This document shows, one piece after another, positions 33,393 to 42,198 of a stretch of 64,000 bases of DNA. Position 1 is the stretch's first letter. Each line of letters opens with the position of its first letter. Under the pieces are notes generated by a model. That model made no database searches and was not told where the DNA came from. It was given only the letters and a program-made list of their open reading frames with translations. The stretch is from Niallia taxi (lineage in GTDB: Bacteria > Bacillota > Bacilli > Bacillales > Cytobacillaceae). The DNA lies in contig NZ_RZTZ01000012.1 in assembly GCF_004005475.1 (NCBI RefSeq), positions 83,087 to 147,086 on the forward strand, read 5' to 3'. The position numbers were made by a program, and so were the translations under genes.

Positions 33393-34760
33393 TTACATAA
33401 GATGCTTGAGGAAGGCACTTGCAATACCGAAATAAATAAACAAAGAAAAAATATCATTTAATGTAGTAATAAGTGGACCTGATGCCACTGCTGGATCAAT
33501 CTTAAAGCGATATAAAATCAACGGAATGATTGTACCAGACAGTGTGCCGATAATAAGTGTAAAGAAAAGGGAGCATCCAACAACAAATCCTAAGACAGGG
33601 CTTCCTTGCCATACATATGCTATTAATGTGATGATTATGCCACATGTTGCTCCAATTATAAGGCCGACAAGTAATTCTCTAAAGATTACCTTTGTAACAA
33701 TCCGTTTATTAATCGTATTAGAGATTAATCCACGTACAATCACTGCGAGTGATTGTGTTCCAGTATTACCGGTCATTCCGGAAATCATCGGCATGAAAAA
33801 GGATAATGCCACTGCTTTACTGAGAATATCCTCATAAGAACTGATAATACTGCCTGACACTATGCCGATAAACAGGAGCAAAATAAGCCATGGCAGTCTG
33901 CGGTATGCTGCGATATGTGCTTTCGTATCAAAGTCTATATCCTTACCACCGGCAGATAATTTTTGAATATCTTCATCGGCCTCTTGAATAACAACGTCAA
34001 TGATATCATCGACAGTTATAATACCCATCAGCATATTTTCTTCATCGACGACAGGAATGGCTAAAAAGTCATACTTTTGAATGATATGAGCAACCTGCTC
34101 CTGGTCTTCCGTAACAGAAACACTGATGACCCGCTCATACATAATGTCCATGATTTTATCCTGCGGTTCGGCAATTAATAAGTCTCGATAGGAAACAACA
34201 CCAACCAATTGTCTTTTTTGATTGATAACATAAAGGTAGCTTAATGTTTCTGCGAAATCTGCAAAGCTTTTCAGTTTATCAACTGCTTCCCTTGTTGTGT
34301 AATAGTCGCGTATCCATACGAAACGGTTTGTCATCATGCGACCGGCTGTTTCATCCGGATAATTCATCAAGTTTTGGACGATGATAGACTCTTCTTTTTT
34401 CATGCCGGAAAGCAATTGCTCTGTTGTTTCTGGTGAAAGCTCATTAAGAAGTGACGCGAGGTCGTCATTGTCCATTAAATCAAGAACCTTACCAGTTTTT
34501 TCAACGCCAAGCTTATTTAATATATCAAGCTGCTCTTCCTTATTAATCTCTTCGAGCAGGTTTGCTAATAAATCTGTGTTAAGAAAAAGGAGAAAGCGGG
34601 TCCTATGCTTATCGGGGAGTGTTTCGTAAATTTGCGCAATATCATAGGGCTGAAGCTCGTCTATAATAGTCTCAAACTCTGCCTTTTTGTTTTCTTTCAG
34701 TGTTTTAATGATGTGAAGTGTGATTTGATTAACTGACATATTTTGTATCATACTTCCCAC
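33393..34760 (-). CDS. mgtE: Magnesium transporter MgtE
   Basis: A 455-residue Mg2+ channel. It has an N-terminal superhelical MgtE_N domain (about 20-125), two CBS domains (about 130-255) that sense cytoplasmic Mg2+, a connecting helix, and five C-terminal helices with FFMPMISGMTGNTGTQS, the pore motif. No M-box (ykoK) riboswitch is visible in the 180 bases upstream, unlike B. subtilis mgtE, so control is likely by the CBS gate alone. Confidence 0.94.
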   Translation of the reverse strand: MGSMIQNMSVNQITLHIIKTLKENKKAEFETIIDELQPYDIAQIYETLPDKHRTRFLLFLNTDLLANLLEEINKEEQLDILNKLGVEKTGKVLDLMDNDDLASLLNELSPETTEQLLSGMKKEESIIVQNLMNYPDETAGRMMTNRFVWIRDYYTTREAVDKLKSFADFAETLSYLYVINQKRQLVGVVSYRDLLIAEPQDKIMDIMYERVISVSVTEDQEQVAHIIQKYDFLAIPVVDEENMLMGIITVDDIIDVVIQEADEDIQKLSAGGKDIDFDTKAHIAAYRRLPWLILLLFIGIVSGSIISSYEDILSKAVALSFFMPMISGMTGNTGTQSLAVIVRGLISNTINKRIVTKVIFRELLVGLIIGATCGIIITLIAYVWQGSPVLGFVVGCSLFFTLIIGTLSGTIIPLILYRFKIDPAVASGPLITTLNDIFSLFIYFGIASAFLKHLM

Positions 34761-34944
34761 TCCTTTCCGCCGAAGTCATAGTTGTTTAATACCCTGTACT
34801 ATTATATGAAATAAACACCAAGAATGAAATGGATATTTTTATAACGCAGTGCTGTAAAAAGTATGTTAAGTTTTCTGACAATTAACTTGCCGTCAAATGA
34901 GATTCGGTTAATATTATCATATAAATATTATTTTAATTATGTTA

Positions 34945-35013
34945 TTTTCGTATATCCTTAATAATTGGTTTAAGGGTCTCTACTTAGAAACCGTAAATTT
35001 CTAGCTACGAAAA
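34945..35013 (+). ncRNA. Purine-family riboswitch aptamer with unusual core positions
   Basis: A three-way junction of the guanine/adenine class. P1 is TTTTCGTA (34945-34952) with TACGAAAA (35006-35013). P2 is CCTTAA with TTAAGG. J2/3 holds TCTCTACT. P3 is TAGAAA with TTTCTA closing the signature loop CCGTAAA. The specificity base equivalent to position 74, just before P1', is C (35005), as in guanine and not adenine types. Deviations from the usual core: J1/2 reads TATC where UAAU/UAAC is usual (U at 24), J2/3 has one extra T, the base before C74 is G (usually A73), and loop L2 (AATTGG) is one base short. Ligand: guanine or a derivative. Confidence 0.85.
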
Positions 35014-35049
35014 AACAGGCTTTGTATGCTTGTTTTTTCGTAGCTTTTT
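35004..35049 (+). terminator. Riboswitch expression-platform terminator
   Basis: A 17-bp stem (35004-35020 with 35028-35044, one G-U) and a 7-base loop, then T5. Its left arm contains the entire 3' strand of aptamer P1, so P1 and the terminator cannot both form: ligand binding should permit transcription (ON switch). Confidence 0.9.
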
Positions 35050-35073
35050 ATGTTTAAAAGGGGGAATGGGACA

Positions 35074-36408
35074 ATGTCCACAATACTAATACAAAATGCG
35101 CAAATCGTTACAATGAATGCAGAAGAGACAATAGTTACTGGGGATATCTTAATTGAAAATGACCGTATTAAGGAGATCGGTCAAGGACTCCATGCTGCTA
35201 GTGCAGATAAAATTATTGATGCAGCAAATCACACAGTAATACCAGGATTTGTACAAACACATATTCATTTATGTCAGACCTTATTCAGAGGCAAAGGAGA
35301 TGATTTAGAGCTGATGGATTGGCTTCGCAAAAGAATTTGGCCACTAGAGGCAGCTCATGATCAGGAGTCCATCTATTATTCGGCAATGCTTGGCATCGGA
35401 GAGCTGGTGGAAAGTGGTACGACAACAATTGTTGATATGGAAACCGTTCATCATGCAGATTTTGCTTTTCAAGCTATTGCCGAAAGCGGAATTAGGGCTG
35501 TTTCTGGAAAAGTAATGATGGATAAGGGAAGTGAAGTGCCAGCAGCTCTTCAGGAGAAAACAGCAGATTCCATCCAGCAAAGTGTTGATTTACTAGAAAA
35601 GTGGGATCAGTTTGATGACGGTAGAATACAATATGCATTTTCCCCAAGGTTTGTCGTGTCCTGTACAGAGGAGCTTTTAAAGGAAGTAAAGGTGCTTTCC
35701 GATAAATATAAGACATTTGTTCATACACATGCCTCAGAGAATAAAACGGAGATTGAAATCGTCCAACAAGAAACAGGGATGAGGAATGTCGTCTATCTCG
35801 ACCACTTAGGCCTTGCGAATGATCGCCTCATTTTAGCTCATTGCATTTGGTTGGATGAAGAAGAAAAAAGAATCATTAAAGAAAAAGGTGTTCATGTAAG
35901 TCATTGCCCTGGATCAAATTTAAAGCTCGCTTCAGGCATTGCAGAAACGCCACATCTATTGCATAATCATGCCTCTGTCAGTCTTGGGGCAGATGGTGCT
36001 CCGTGCAATAATAACCTCGATATGTTCAACGAAATGAGGTTGGCTGCATTAATACAAAAGCCCATCCACGGACCAACAGCCATGGATGCAAGAACAGTAT
36101 TTCGGATGGCAACAATCGGCGGAGCAAAAGCTGTTGGACTTGAAACGGAAATCGGCAGTATAGAGGTTGGTAAAAAGGCTGATATTGCCATTTTAAACTT
36201 ACAGAACTTCCATACGTATCCTTCCTATGATGTTGATCCAGTTTCAAGAATTGTCTATTCAGCAACAAGAGCTGACGTTGTTACAACCATTATTAACGGC
36301 CGAATTATCATGGAAAACAAAATTATGCGAACAATGGATAAACAAATTATATTAAAAGAAGCAGACACTAGTATTAGAAGATTGCTTAAAAGGACAAATA
36401 TCGTGTAG
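35074..36408 (+). CDS. COG0402 amidohydrolase (purine or purine-nucleoside deaminase type)
   Basis: A 444-residue metal-dependent deaminase. It has an N-terminal composite beta domain, then a TIM barrel with the HxH pair in GFVQTHIHLCQTLFRG, metal His in FVHTHASENKTE, His in LILAHCIWLD and the Asp in LGADGAPCNNN. The family includes MTA/SAH deaminase, guanine deaminase, 8-oxoguanine deaminase and SsnA. The riboswitch upstream points to a guanine-like substrate, whereas the ELMDWLRKRIWPLEA segment also occurs in adenosine-type deaminases. ATG at 35074 is 9 bases after AGGGGG; the ATG at 35050 lies in the terminator tail. Confidence 0.85.
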   Translation: MSTILIQNAQIVTMNAEETIVTGDILIENDRIKEIGQGLHAASADKIIDAANHTVIPGFVQTHIHLCQTLFRGKGDDLELMDWLRKRIWPLEAAHDQESIYYSAMLGIGELVESGTTTIVDMETVHHADFAFQAIAESGIRAVSGKVMMDKGSEVPAALQEKTADSIQQSVDLLEKWDQFDDGRIQYAFSPRFVVSCTEELLKEVKVLSDKYKTFVHTHASENKTEIEIVQQETGMRNVVYLDHLGLANDRLILAHCIWLDEEEKRIIKEKGVHVSHCPGSNLKLASGIAETPHLLHNHASVSLGADGAPCNNNLDMFNEMRLAALIQKPIHGPTAMDARTVFRMATIGGAKAVGLETEIGSIEVGKKADIAILNLQNFHTYPSYDVDPVSRIVYSATRADVVTTIINGRIIMENKIMRTMDKQIILKEADTSIRRLLKRTNIV

Positions 36409-36480
36409 GGGGTAATGTTTAAATTTTTTTCTAAGAAACAATATATATCTCTTCTTCTTTGATTATTGTCAAAGGTGTAA

Positions 36481-36510
36481 AACCGTCTTAAAATGGAGGC
36501 GGTTTTTTTT
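36481..36510 (+). terminator. Terminator after the deaminase
   Basis: ACCGTCT pairs with AGGCGGT (one G-U) around 8 bases, then T8. Confidence 0.85.
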
Positions 36511-36778
36511 AGTGAAGATTACAACCATATGTCATTTTTTATATTGTTCCGATAATTATATAAAACACTGGAGATAACTTGTATAATGTAATGGAAAATG
36601 GCATCTGTTTGTATCTTTCTTTTTATATTTGGAAAGCATACAGGAGAAATAATACCTGAGAATTTGTTTACATTAGAGTGAAATATCATTTAAGAGCTAT
36701 TTTAATTTGTTTTTGATAAACTGAAGTGGATAAAAAGTATCTATTTATTTATTGCTTAAAGTGTTTAGGGGGTACTTT
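36511..36778 (+). other. Upstream region of the next gene
   Basis: About 270 AT-rich bases. I see no gene and no convincing promoter or operator. Confidence 0.4.
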
Positions 36779-37558
36779 ATGAAAAAAGGCAATCATGATA
36801 TCCGGGATGTAGTGTATATCCATTTGCATGAAAAGGAACGATTTGTTCTCTCATATGGGATAGAATTTTATGAATTTTATCATTTTTTAGCTCAATCTAT
36901 TTCGTCCATCTTACTGTTGAAGCATCAGTTTGATGATGGTGAATTACATACACATACAATGTTCGATTATGTTCCCGAACAGAAATTAGCGAAGCTGGCT
37001 AAAGAGGATGTTTATGGCTATGGGGATTTTGCGTGGATTGATTTTGAAGAAACGGAGGCATTAGATGTTCTTCATGGACAGACAATTGCAGAGCTCCTCT
37101 TTCTTGCTCATAAAAGAGATCACTTGAAGGCTCCTTTTTATCAGCATCTCAACAATCAATTTGTATACCTTGCCCATGATGATGGCTGGTTTAATAAGAC
37201 ATATTACAAAAATCTTCCTATGTTTTATTCTTTTTTCGGTGAGGTAATAAGTCAGAAATTAAACCGTCTAAAAGCAGACAAAACACTGTTCGGGGTTAAG
37301 AAAAAACGCATCTTCACACCGTTAAGTCAACAAGGAGTATTATTGTTGAAGGAGATGATGAAGGAAGGAATGGTACTTTCCATTCGAAAGGCAAGTCAAA
37401 ACAGGATGCGCATTGAAATACCTATCTGGGTTATCGGCGACTTTGCGAATATGGACGATATGTATGAGGAATACGAGAAAAGAAGCAAACAAGGCAATGT
37501 GGACGGTAAACTTGTTTATGATAAAAGGACGAAGGAATGGGAAGTAATCATTAATTAA
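36779..37558 (+). CDS. Conserved hypothetical protein, 259 residues
   Basis: A soluble, mixed alpha/beta protein rich in aromatic and charged residues, with no signal peptide and no membrane helix. HLHEKERFVLSYGIEFYEFYHFL and DFAWIDFEETEALDVL are distinctive stretches; the C-terminal half is basic (KKKRIFTPLSQQG) and ends DGKLVYDKRTKEWEVIIN. I do not recognise a domain; it reads like a Bacillales-restricted family. ATG at 36779 has AGGGGGT upstream; an ATG 27 bases earlier lacks a site. The sfsA gene follows 17 bases later, so they are co-transcribed. Confidence 0.75.
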   Translation: MKKGNHDIRDVVYIHLHEKERFVLSYGIEFYEFYHFLAQSISSILLLKHQFDDGELHTHTMFDYVPEQKLAKLAKEDVYGYGDFAWIDFEETEALDVLHGQTIAELLFLAHKRDHLKAPFYQHLNNQFVYLAHDDGWFNKTYYKNLPMFYSFFGEVISQKLNRLKADKTLFGVKKKRIFTPLSQQGVLLLKEMMKEGMVLSIRKASQNRMRIEIPIWVIGDFANMDDMYEEYEKRSKQGNVDGKLVYDKRTKEWEVIIN

Positions 37559-37575
37559 AAAGACAGGTGAGCAGT

Positions 37576-38313
37576 TTGAGTAGGGATATTTCTGAAGCCT
37601 TTCCGCAAAAGCTTGTCAAAATGGTGTTTAAAGAAAGGCCCAATCGCTTTATTCTTCATTGTCTATATAAAGGATCAATAGAAGTTGTTCATTTAGCTGA
37701 TCCAGGCAGATTGAAGGAATTATTACAAAAAGATACAGCAGTATATGTGCTTCCAAGCACAAACCCTAATAGAAAAACGAAGTGGACTGCTGTTCTTGTC
37801 GAGTATGAAGGGATTTTTGTTTCTATAAATACAACGTACCCGAATAAGCTTATTGAAAGGGTGTTGAAAAATTTTGCACTTCCAGAGTTGTCTTCATACG
37901 AATGGAAAAAATCAGAGTTTGTTTATGGGCATTCAAGATGGGACTTTATGTTGGAGGATGAAGCAGGCAACGGGCTTCTGTTAGAGGTAAAAAGCGTCAC
38001 ACTTGCACATGGCAGAATTGGAATGTTTCCAGATGCAGTCACGGCAAGGGGAGCAAAGCATGTACAAGAGCTTGCGGCCATTGCGAAGCAGGGAGAGTGG
38101 CAAACAGCTATCCTATTTGTTGTACAGCGGGAGGATGTCGATCTGGTTACAGCCGCAGCGCATATTGATCCGTTTTTTGCACAATGCTTGGAGCAAGCAG
38201 AAAAGGCTGGCGTAAGGCTGATGGCATATACTTGTGATATGTCCTTAGAGGGGATTCAGCTTTCCCGTTCAATTCCCGTCCAGCTTGATAAAAAAATGCT
38301 TGATATTAGCTAA
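37576..38313 (+). CDS. sfsA: SfsA family protein (sugar fermentation stimulation homolog)
   Basis: A 245-residue protein. It has an N-terminal OB-like domain (FKERPNRFILHCLYKGSIEVVHLADPGRL) and a C-terminal nuclease-like fold (EVKSVTLAHGRIGMFPDAVTARGAKHVQEL), the SfsA signature with conserved E-x-K. E. coli SfsA binds DNA and affects maltose metabolism; the biochemical role in Bacillus is unclear. The TTG at 37576 lies 5 bases after AGGTGA; the GTG at 37567 overlaps that site and is the alternative. Confidence 0.88.
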   Translation: MSRDISEAFPQKLVKMVFKERPNRFILHCLYKGSIEVVHLADPGRLKELLQKDTAVYVLPSTNPNRKTKWTAVLVEYEGIFVSINTTYPNKLIERVLKNFALPELSSYEWKKSEFVYGHSRWDFMLEDEAGNGLLLEVKSVTLAHGRIGMFPDAVTARGAKHVQELAAIAKQGEWQTAILFVVQREDVDLVTAAAHIDPFFAQCLEQAEKAGVRLMAYTCDMSLEGIQLSRSIPVQLDKKMLDIS

Positions 38314-38362
38314 CGGTGAACGTTCAATTAGTGTATAATCAACGTTGATGAAAAATGAAAAA

Positions 38363-38534
38363 GATAGAGAATGGTGCTTGTTGTTTGGAAAGCAAGCTTA
38401 AAAGGGAAGCTGGTGAAAATCCAGCGCGGTCCCGCCACTGTAAATGACTGCTTTTTAGCATATATGCCACTGTAATTGTATGGGAAGGCGCAAAAAGCAA
38501 TAGTCATGAGTCAGGAGACCTGCCATTCATCTAT
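38363..38534 (+). ncRNA. Cobalamin riboswitch aptamer
   Basis: The conserved core is clear: AAAAGGGAAGCTGGTGAAAA, then CCAGCGCGGTCCCGCCACTG, later GGGAAGGCGCAAAAAGCA and GAGTCAGGAGACCTGCC. P1 is formed by GATAGAGAATGG (38363-38374) and CCATTCATCTAT (38523-38534). It senses adenosylcobalamin or a related cobalamin and represses the downstream corrinoid uptake operon. Confidence 0.97.
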
Positions 38535-38633
38535 GCACCTTAAAATGCCTACGAGGATAGGATGGTGTGGAGCGCGATTTTTATAATGAAGGTCCTTCCC
38601 GGAGTCTGTCCAAAAAAGGAAAACATGAGCTCT

Positions 38634-38677
38634 CACACTTCTTTTATGCATTATGCTATTGATAAGTGTGTTTTTTT
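38634..38677 (+). terminator. Cobalamin riboswitch terminator
   Basis: CACACTT pairs with AAGTGTG around 23 bases and is followed by T7. It lies about 100 bases after the aptamer and 60 before btuF, so control is by transcription termination. Confidence 0.75.
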
Positions 38678-38736
38678 ATGTGTTCAAAAAGACTGACTCC
38701 TTTTTATTTTTCCGAACATGAAAGGGAGGAAGAGAG

Positions 38737-39696
38737 ATGAAAAAGTACTATTCATTATTTTGCGGAGCATTACTTGCATGCTTAGTTTTAGCTGGGTGTG
38801 GACAAGCTTCCGACAATGAAAATAATGGCCAGAAAAAATCAGAACAGACAGAGGCTGCTTTTCCTGTCACTATTAAGGACGCAATCAATCAAGAGGTTGT
38901 TATTGATGACAAGCCAGAAAAAATCGTGTCATTAATACCAAGTAATACAGAGGTAGCTTTTGCACTTGGAGTCGGTGATGAGGTAGTTGGTGTTTCTGAA
39001 AGTGATGACTACCCTAGTGAAACAACAGATATTGATAAAGTAGCAGGTATGGAGTTAAATGTGGAGAAAACTATTTCATTAGATCCTGATTTAGTTCTTG
39101 CACATGAGTCTGTAGCTGATACATGGGCAGATGGATTACAACAGCTAAGAGATGCTGGAATAGATGTGCTTGTTGTTAATGATGCGACTGATTTTGATGG
39201 TGTTTACGAAAGCATTGAGATGATTGGTGAAGCAGTTGGGGAGGAAGCGAAAGCAGAAGAAGTGGTTGAAGGTATGAAGGATGATATCGCTTCTATTAAA
39301 GACAAGGCTGCAAGCATCCCTGCTAAAGACAAAAAGGATGTTTATGTAGAGGTTAGTCCTGCCCCTGATGCATTTACAACAGGAAAGGATACATTCATGC
39401 AAGAAATGATTGATACAATCAATGCAACGAATGTTATTAAGGAAACTGGCTGGGTTCAGGTTGACCAGGAAGCAGTCATTGAGGCGGATCCAGATGTCGT
39501 TATTACAACATATGGCAGCATTTCACCAGATCCTGTTGGGCAAGTAACGAAGCGAGATGGCTGGGAAAATGTAACGGCAGTAAAGGACAAGCAAATAGTA
39601 GAAGTTGATGAAGACCTTGTTTCCCGTTCAGGTCCAAGGCTTGCACAAGGAATACAGGAATTTGCGAAGGCAGTATATCCGGATGTTTTTAAATAA
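38737..39696 (+). CDS. btuF: Corrinoid-binding lipoprotein of the B12 ABC importer
   Basis: A 319-residue class III binding protein, the counterpart of B. subtilis YvrC. Lipobox LAGCGQ puts the Cys near residue 21, followed by a linker. The fold starts with PEKIVSLIPSNTEVAFALGVGDEVVGVS, a BtuF-type start, and YVEVSPAPDAFTTGKDTFMQEM is in the second lobe. It captures cobalamin and other corrinoids outside the cell. First gene under the cobalamin riboswitch. Confidence 0.93.
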   Translation: MKKYYSLFCGALLACLVLAGCGQASDNENNGQKKSEQTEAAFPVTIKDAINQEVVIDDKPEKIVSLIPSNTEVAFALGVGDEVVGVSESDDYPSETTDIDKVAGMELNVEKTISLDPDLVLAHESVADTWADGLQQLRDAGIDVLVVNDATDFDGVYESIEMIGEAVGEEAKAEEVVEGMKDDIASIKDKAASIPAKDKKDVYVEVSPAPDAFTTGKDTFMQEMIDTINATNVIKETGWVQVDQEAVIEADPDVVITTYGSISPDPVGQVTKRDGWENVTAVKDKQIVEVDEDLVSRSGPRLAQGIQEFAKAVYPDVFK

Positions 39697-40714
39697 TAGA
39701 AAAGCGGCTTATTTATTGGCCGCTTTTTTTCTCATCATCGCACTTTTTCTAGGGATTTCAGTTGGAACCGTTTCAGTGCCCTTTTTGACCATTGTAAAAA
39801 TCTTCGCAAACTTAATCAGTCCAACTGAAATATTTGATGTAGACAAAATGCAGGCAAATATTGTTTATAATATCCGCCTTCCACGTGTTATTCTTTCTGG
39901 GCTTGTCGGTGCAAGTCTTGCTATTGCTGGTTGTTCTTTTCAAGGTTTGTTGCGAAATCCGTTAGCTGATCCTTATACATTAGGTGTATCTTCAGGTGCT
40001 TCGGTTGGAGCTGTTGCAACATTGTTCTTTCATATTTCAATCCCCGTTTTGGGCGGGTACACATTGCCTGTACTAAGTATCCTGTCTGCTTTTATAACGA
40101 TATTATGTGTTTTATTGTTCGCAAGAAGACTTGACCCTGCAATGAAGGTAGAAACGATTATACTGACAGGCATTATCTTTAGTTCGTTTCTAGCTGCATT
40201 TATCTCGCTTTTCATCGCATTAACTGGTGATGAGCTTAGACAGATGATTGGCTGGCTGCTCGGAGGTGTGTCGATGAGAGGCTGGGTTTATATTCAAATG
40301 TTTCTTCCTTTTTTTGTTTTCGGCTGTCTGATTTTGCTGCTGCAAGGAAAGGAACTCAATATACTGGCGTTCGGAGAAGAGCGTGCACAGCATTTAGGCG
40401 TACAAGTAAGGTATAGAAAGATATTAATCCTGCTTGCTGGAAGTATGCTGACTGGAGCTGCTGTTGCAGTGTCAGGAACAATTGGTTTTGTTGGTCTTGT
40501 TATTCCTCATTTAATCAGACTTCTGACTGGACCTGATCATCGTCATGTGCTGCCGCTGTCTATTTTTGTTGGGAGTGGTTTTCTAATTCTCGCTGATTTG
40601 CTGGCAAGATCAATCATTTCTCCTGCTGAGCTGCCGATTGGTGTTATTACTGCACTTGCAGGTGCCCCTGTATTTGCTGTATTGCTATTAAATTATAGAA
40701 GGAAGGGGAGGTAG
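39683..40714 (+). CDS. btuC: Corrinoid ABC permease
   Basis: A 343-residue FecCD/BtuC-type permease with about ten helices: QGLLRNPLADPYTLGVSSGASVGA early and the coupling loop GTIGFVGLVIPHLIRLLTGPDHR late. It is the channel of the B12 importer, equivalent to YvrB. The ATG at 39683 overlaps the end of btuF by 14 bases; the frame is open further upstream inside btuF but that is a shadow. Confidence 0.93.
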   Translation: MFLNNRKAAYLLAAFFLIIALFLGISVGTVSVPFLTIVKIFANLISPTEIFDVDKMQANIVYNIRLPRVILSGLVGASLAIAGCSFQGLLRNPLADPYTLGVSSGASVGAVATLFFHISIPVLGGYTLPVLSILSAFITILCVLLFARRLDPAMKVETIILTGIIFSSFLAAFISLFIALTGDELRQMIGWLLGGVSMRGWVYIQMFLPFFVFGCLILLLQGKELNILAFGEERAQHLGVQVRYRKILILLAGSMLTGAAVAVSGTIGFVGLVIPHLIRLLTGPDHRHVLPLSIFVGSGFLILADLLARSIISPAELPIGVITALAGAPVFAVLLLNYRRKGR

Positions 40715-40718
40715 AACG

Positions 40719-42197
40719 ATGCTTGAAGCAAAAGGACTTTCCTTTCATTACGGAAAGAAGAAGGTGCTAGAGAATATCACTTTTTCTGTACAAAAGGGGG
40801 AGATGCTTGGCATTCTTGGTCCAAATGGTAGTGGGAAAACAACATTGTTTAAACTGATAAGTGGTATCCTCGAACCGGATTCTGGTGATCTATTCATTAA
40901 AGAGAGGAAGCTTACACAATATAAACAAAAAGAACTTGCGAGAATCGTTTCTACTCTTTCGCAACAAACAACTGAGACCTTTTCTTATACTGTTAAAGAA
41001 ATAGTTTCAATGGGCAGATATGCTCACCAAACAGGCTGGATACAGGGGTTGACTGTAGAGGATAAAGCCATTATCAGTAGAGCGATGGAACAGACGGGTA
41101 TTAGTCATTACAGTGATTCCTTGATAGGAGAGCTTTCAGGAGGAGAAAAGCAGCGTGTGTATTTAGCGCAATGCTTGGCACAGGAGCCGGAGATTCTTCT
41201 TCTTGATGAACCTACTAATCATCTGGATCTATCCTTTCAAAAAGAACTGCTCGATACTTTGAAAATGTGGAGCAGGGATAAAGGACTGACTATCGTCTGT
41301 ATTTTTCATGATTTGAATTTAGCTAGCTTGTACTGTGACAGGCTTTTGCTGCTCCATCACAATCAGATAGAATCAGATGCTAATCCTCGGGAAGTTCTGC
41401 AAGAGAATACAATAAAAAAGGTATATAAAACAGATGTAATGAGAACCTTACATCCGCAAGTCCCTGCTGCTCAGCTAGTTATTTCTCCTGAATCAGCTGA
41501 AAAATCAGGGCATGAAGTAATCGGTGAAGAACATTTGCATATATCCCGTGACTACATATCTATTACCACTAACTTTCCACTGAAAACACTGTCTTCTGGT
41601 ATGACAGGAGCTGGAGTCGGCTGGCATAAATACTTTGTTAATCGACATGTAAATAAAGACTATCATTGTGAAGATTATAAGGTGGAAATGAAAAGTTATC
41701 TTGAGAACAATGGTTTTCTGCCGAGTGAGACGGTAGGAATGATGACCGCAGTTGAGCTTGAGGATGCTGCGTATGGAAGCTATCAAGCAGGTGCTTCCTC
41801 TGTTTTTATTGTTGTCACTGCAAGTGTAGGACATGCGGTGGATGCAGCTTTGAGTGAGCAGCATCCCTCCTACCTTTTACCTGGAACAATCAATCTGTGG
41901 ATTTTTATTAATGGAGAGCTGTCTGAACAAGCATTTCTGCAATGTGCGATGACAGCGACAGAGGCGAAGACAAGTGTTCTTCGTAACAGACAAGTTGCTG
42001 ATCCTCTTACAGGAACTACAGCGACAGGTACTCCAACAGACAGCTTACTTATTGCAGCAACCCAAACTGGAGAGCATCATGAGTTTGCGGGCACAATCAC
42101 TTCTTTAGGCAAAGTAGTTGCTAAAGGCGTTTATGAATGTATAACAGAGGCTTTGGATAAAAGGGAAAGCAGCATAAAAGCTAGAAAAGAGGGATGA
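40719..42197 (+). CDS. btuD: Fused B12 ABC importer ATPase and adenosylcobinamide amidohydrolase (CbiZ)
   Basis: A 492-residue two-domain protein, comparable to B. subtilis YvrA. Residues 1-255 are an ABC ATPase: Walker A GPNGSGKTT, signature LSGGEKQRVYLAQ, Walker B ILLLDEPTNHLD. From about 290 to 485 is a CbiZ domain: LSSGMTGAGVGWHKYFVNRHV, AGASSVFIVVTASVGHAVDA, GTINLWIFINGELSEQA and GTATGTPTDSLLIA. CbiZ cleaves the aminopropanol side chain from adenosylcobinamide to give cobyric acid for salvage. Fusing it to the transporter ATPase couples uptake with processing. Confidence 0.92.
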   Translation: MLEAKGLSFHYGKKKVLENITFSVQKGEMLGILGPNGSGKTTLFKLISGILEPDSGDLFIKERKLTQYKQKELARIVSTLSQQTTETFSYTVKEIVSMGRYAHQTGWIQGLTVEDKAIISRAMEQTGISHYSDSLIGELSGGEKQRVYLAQCLAQEPEILLLDEPTNHLDLSFQKELLDTLKMWSRDKGLTIVCIFHDLNLASLYCDRLLLLHHNQIESDANPREVLQENTIKKVYKTDVMRTLHPQVPAAQLVISPESAEKSGHEVIGEEHLHISRDYISITTNFPLKTLSSGMTGAGVGWHKYFVNRHVNKDYHCEDYKVEMKSYLENNGFLPSETVGMMTAVELEDAAYGSYQAGASSVFIVVTASVGHAVDAALSEQHPSYLLPGTINLWIFINGELSEQAFLQCAMTATEAKTSVLRNRQVADPLTGTTATGTPTDSLLIAATQTGEHHEFAGTITSLGKVVAKGVYECITEALDKRESSIKARKEG

Positions 42198-42198
42198 A

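Noticed and set aside
34761..34944. M-box (Mg2+) riboswitch ahead of mgtE
   Set aside because: Looked for on the minus strand; none of the conserved M-box blocks is present.
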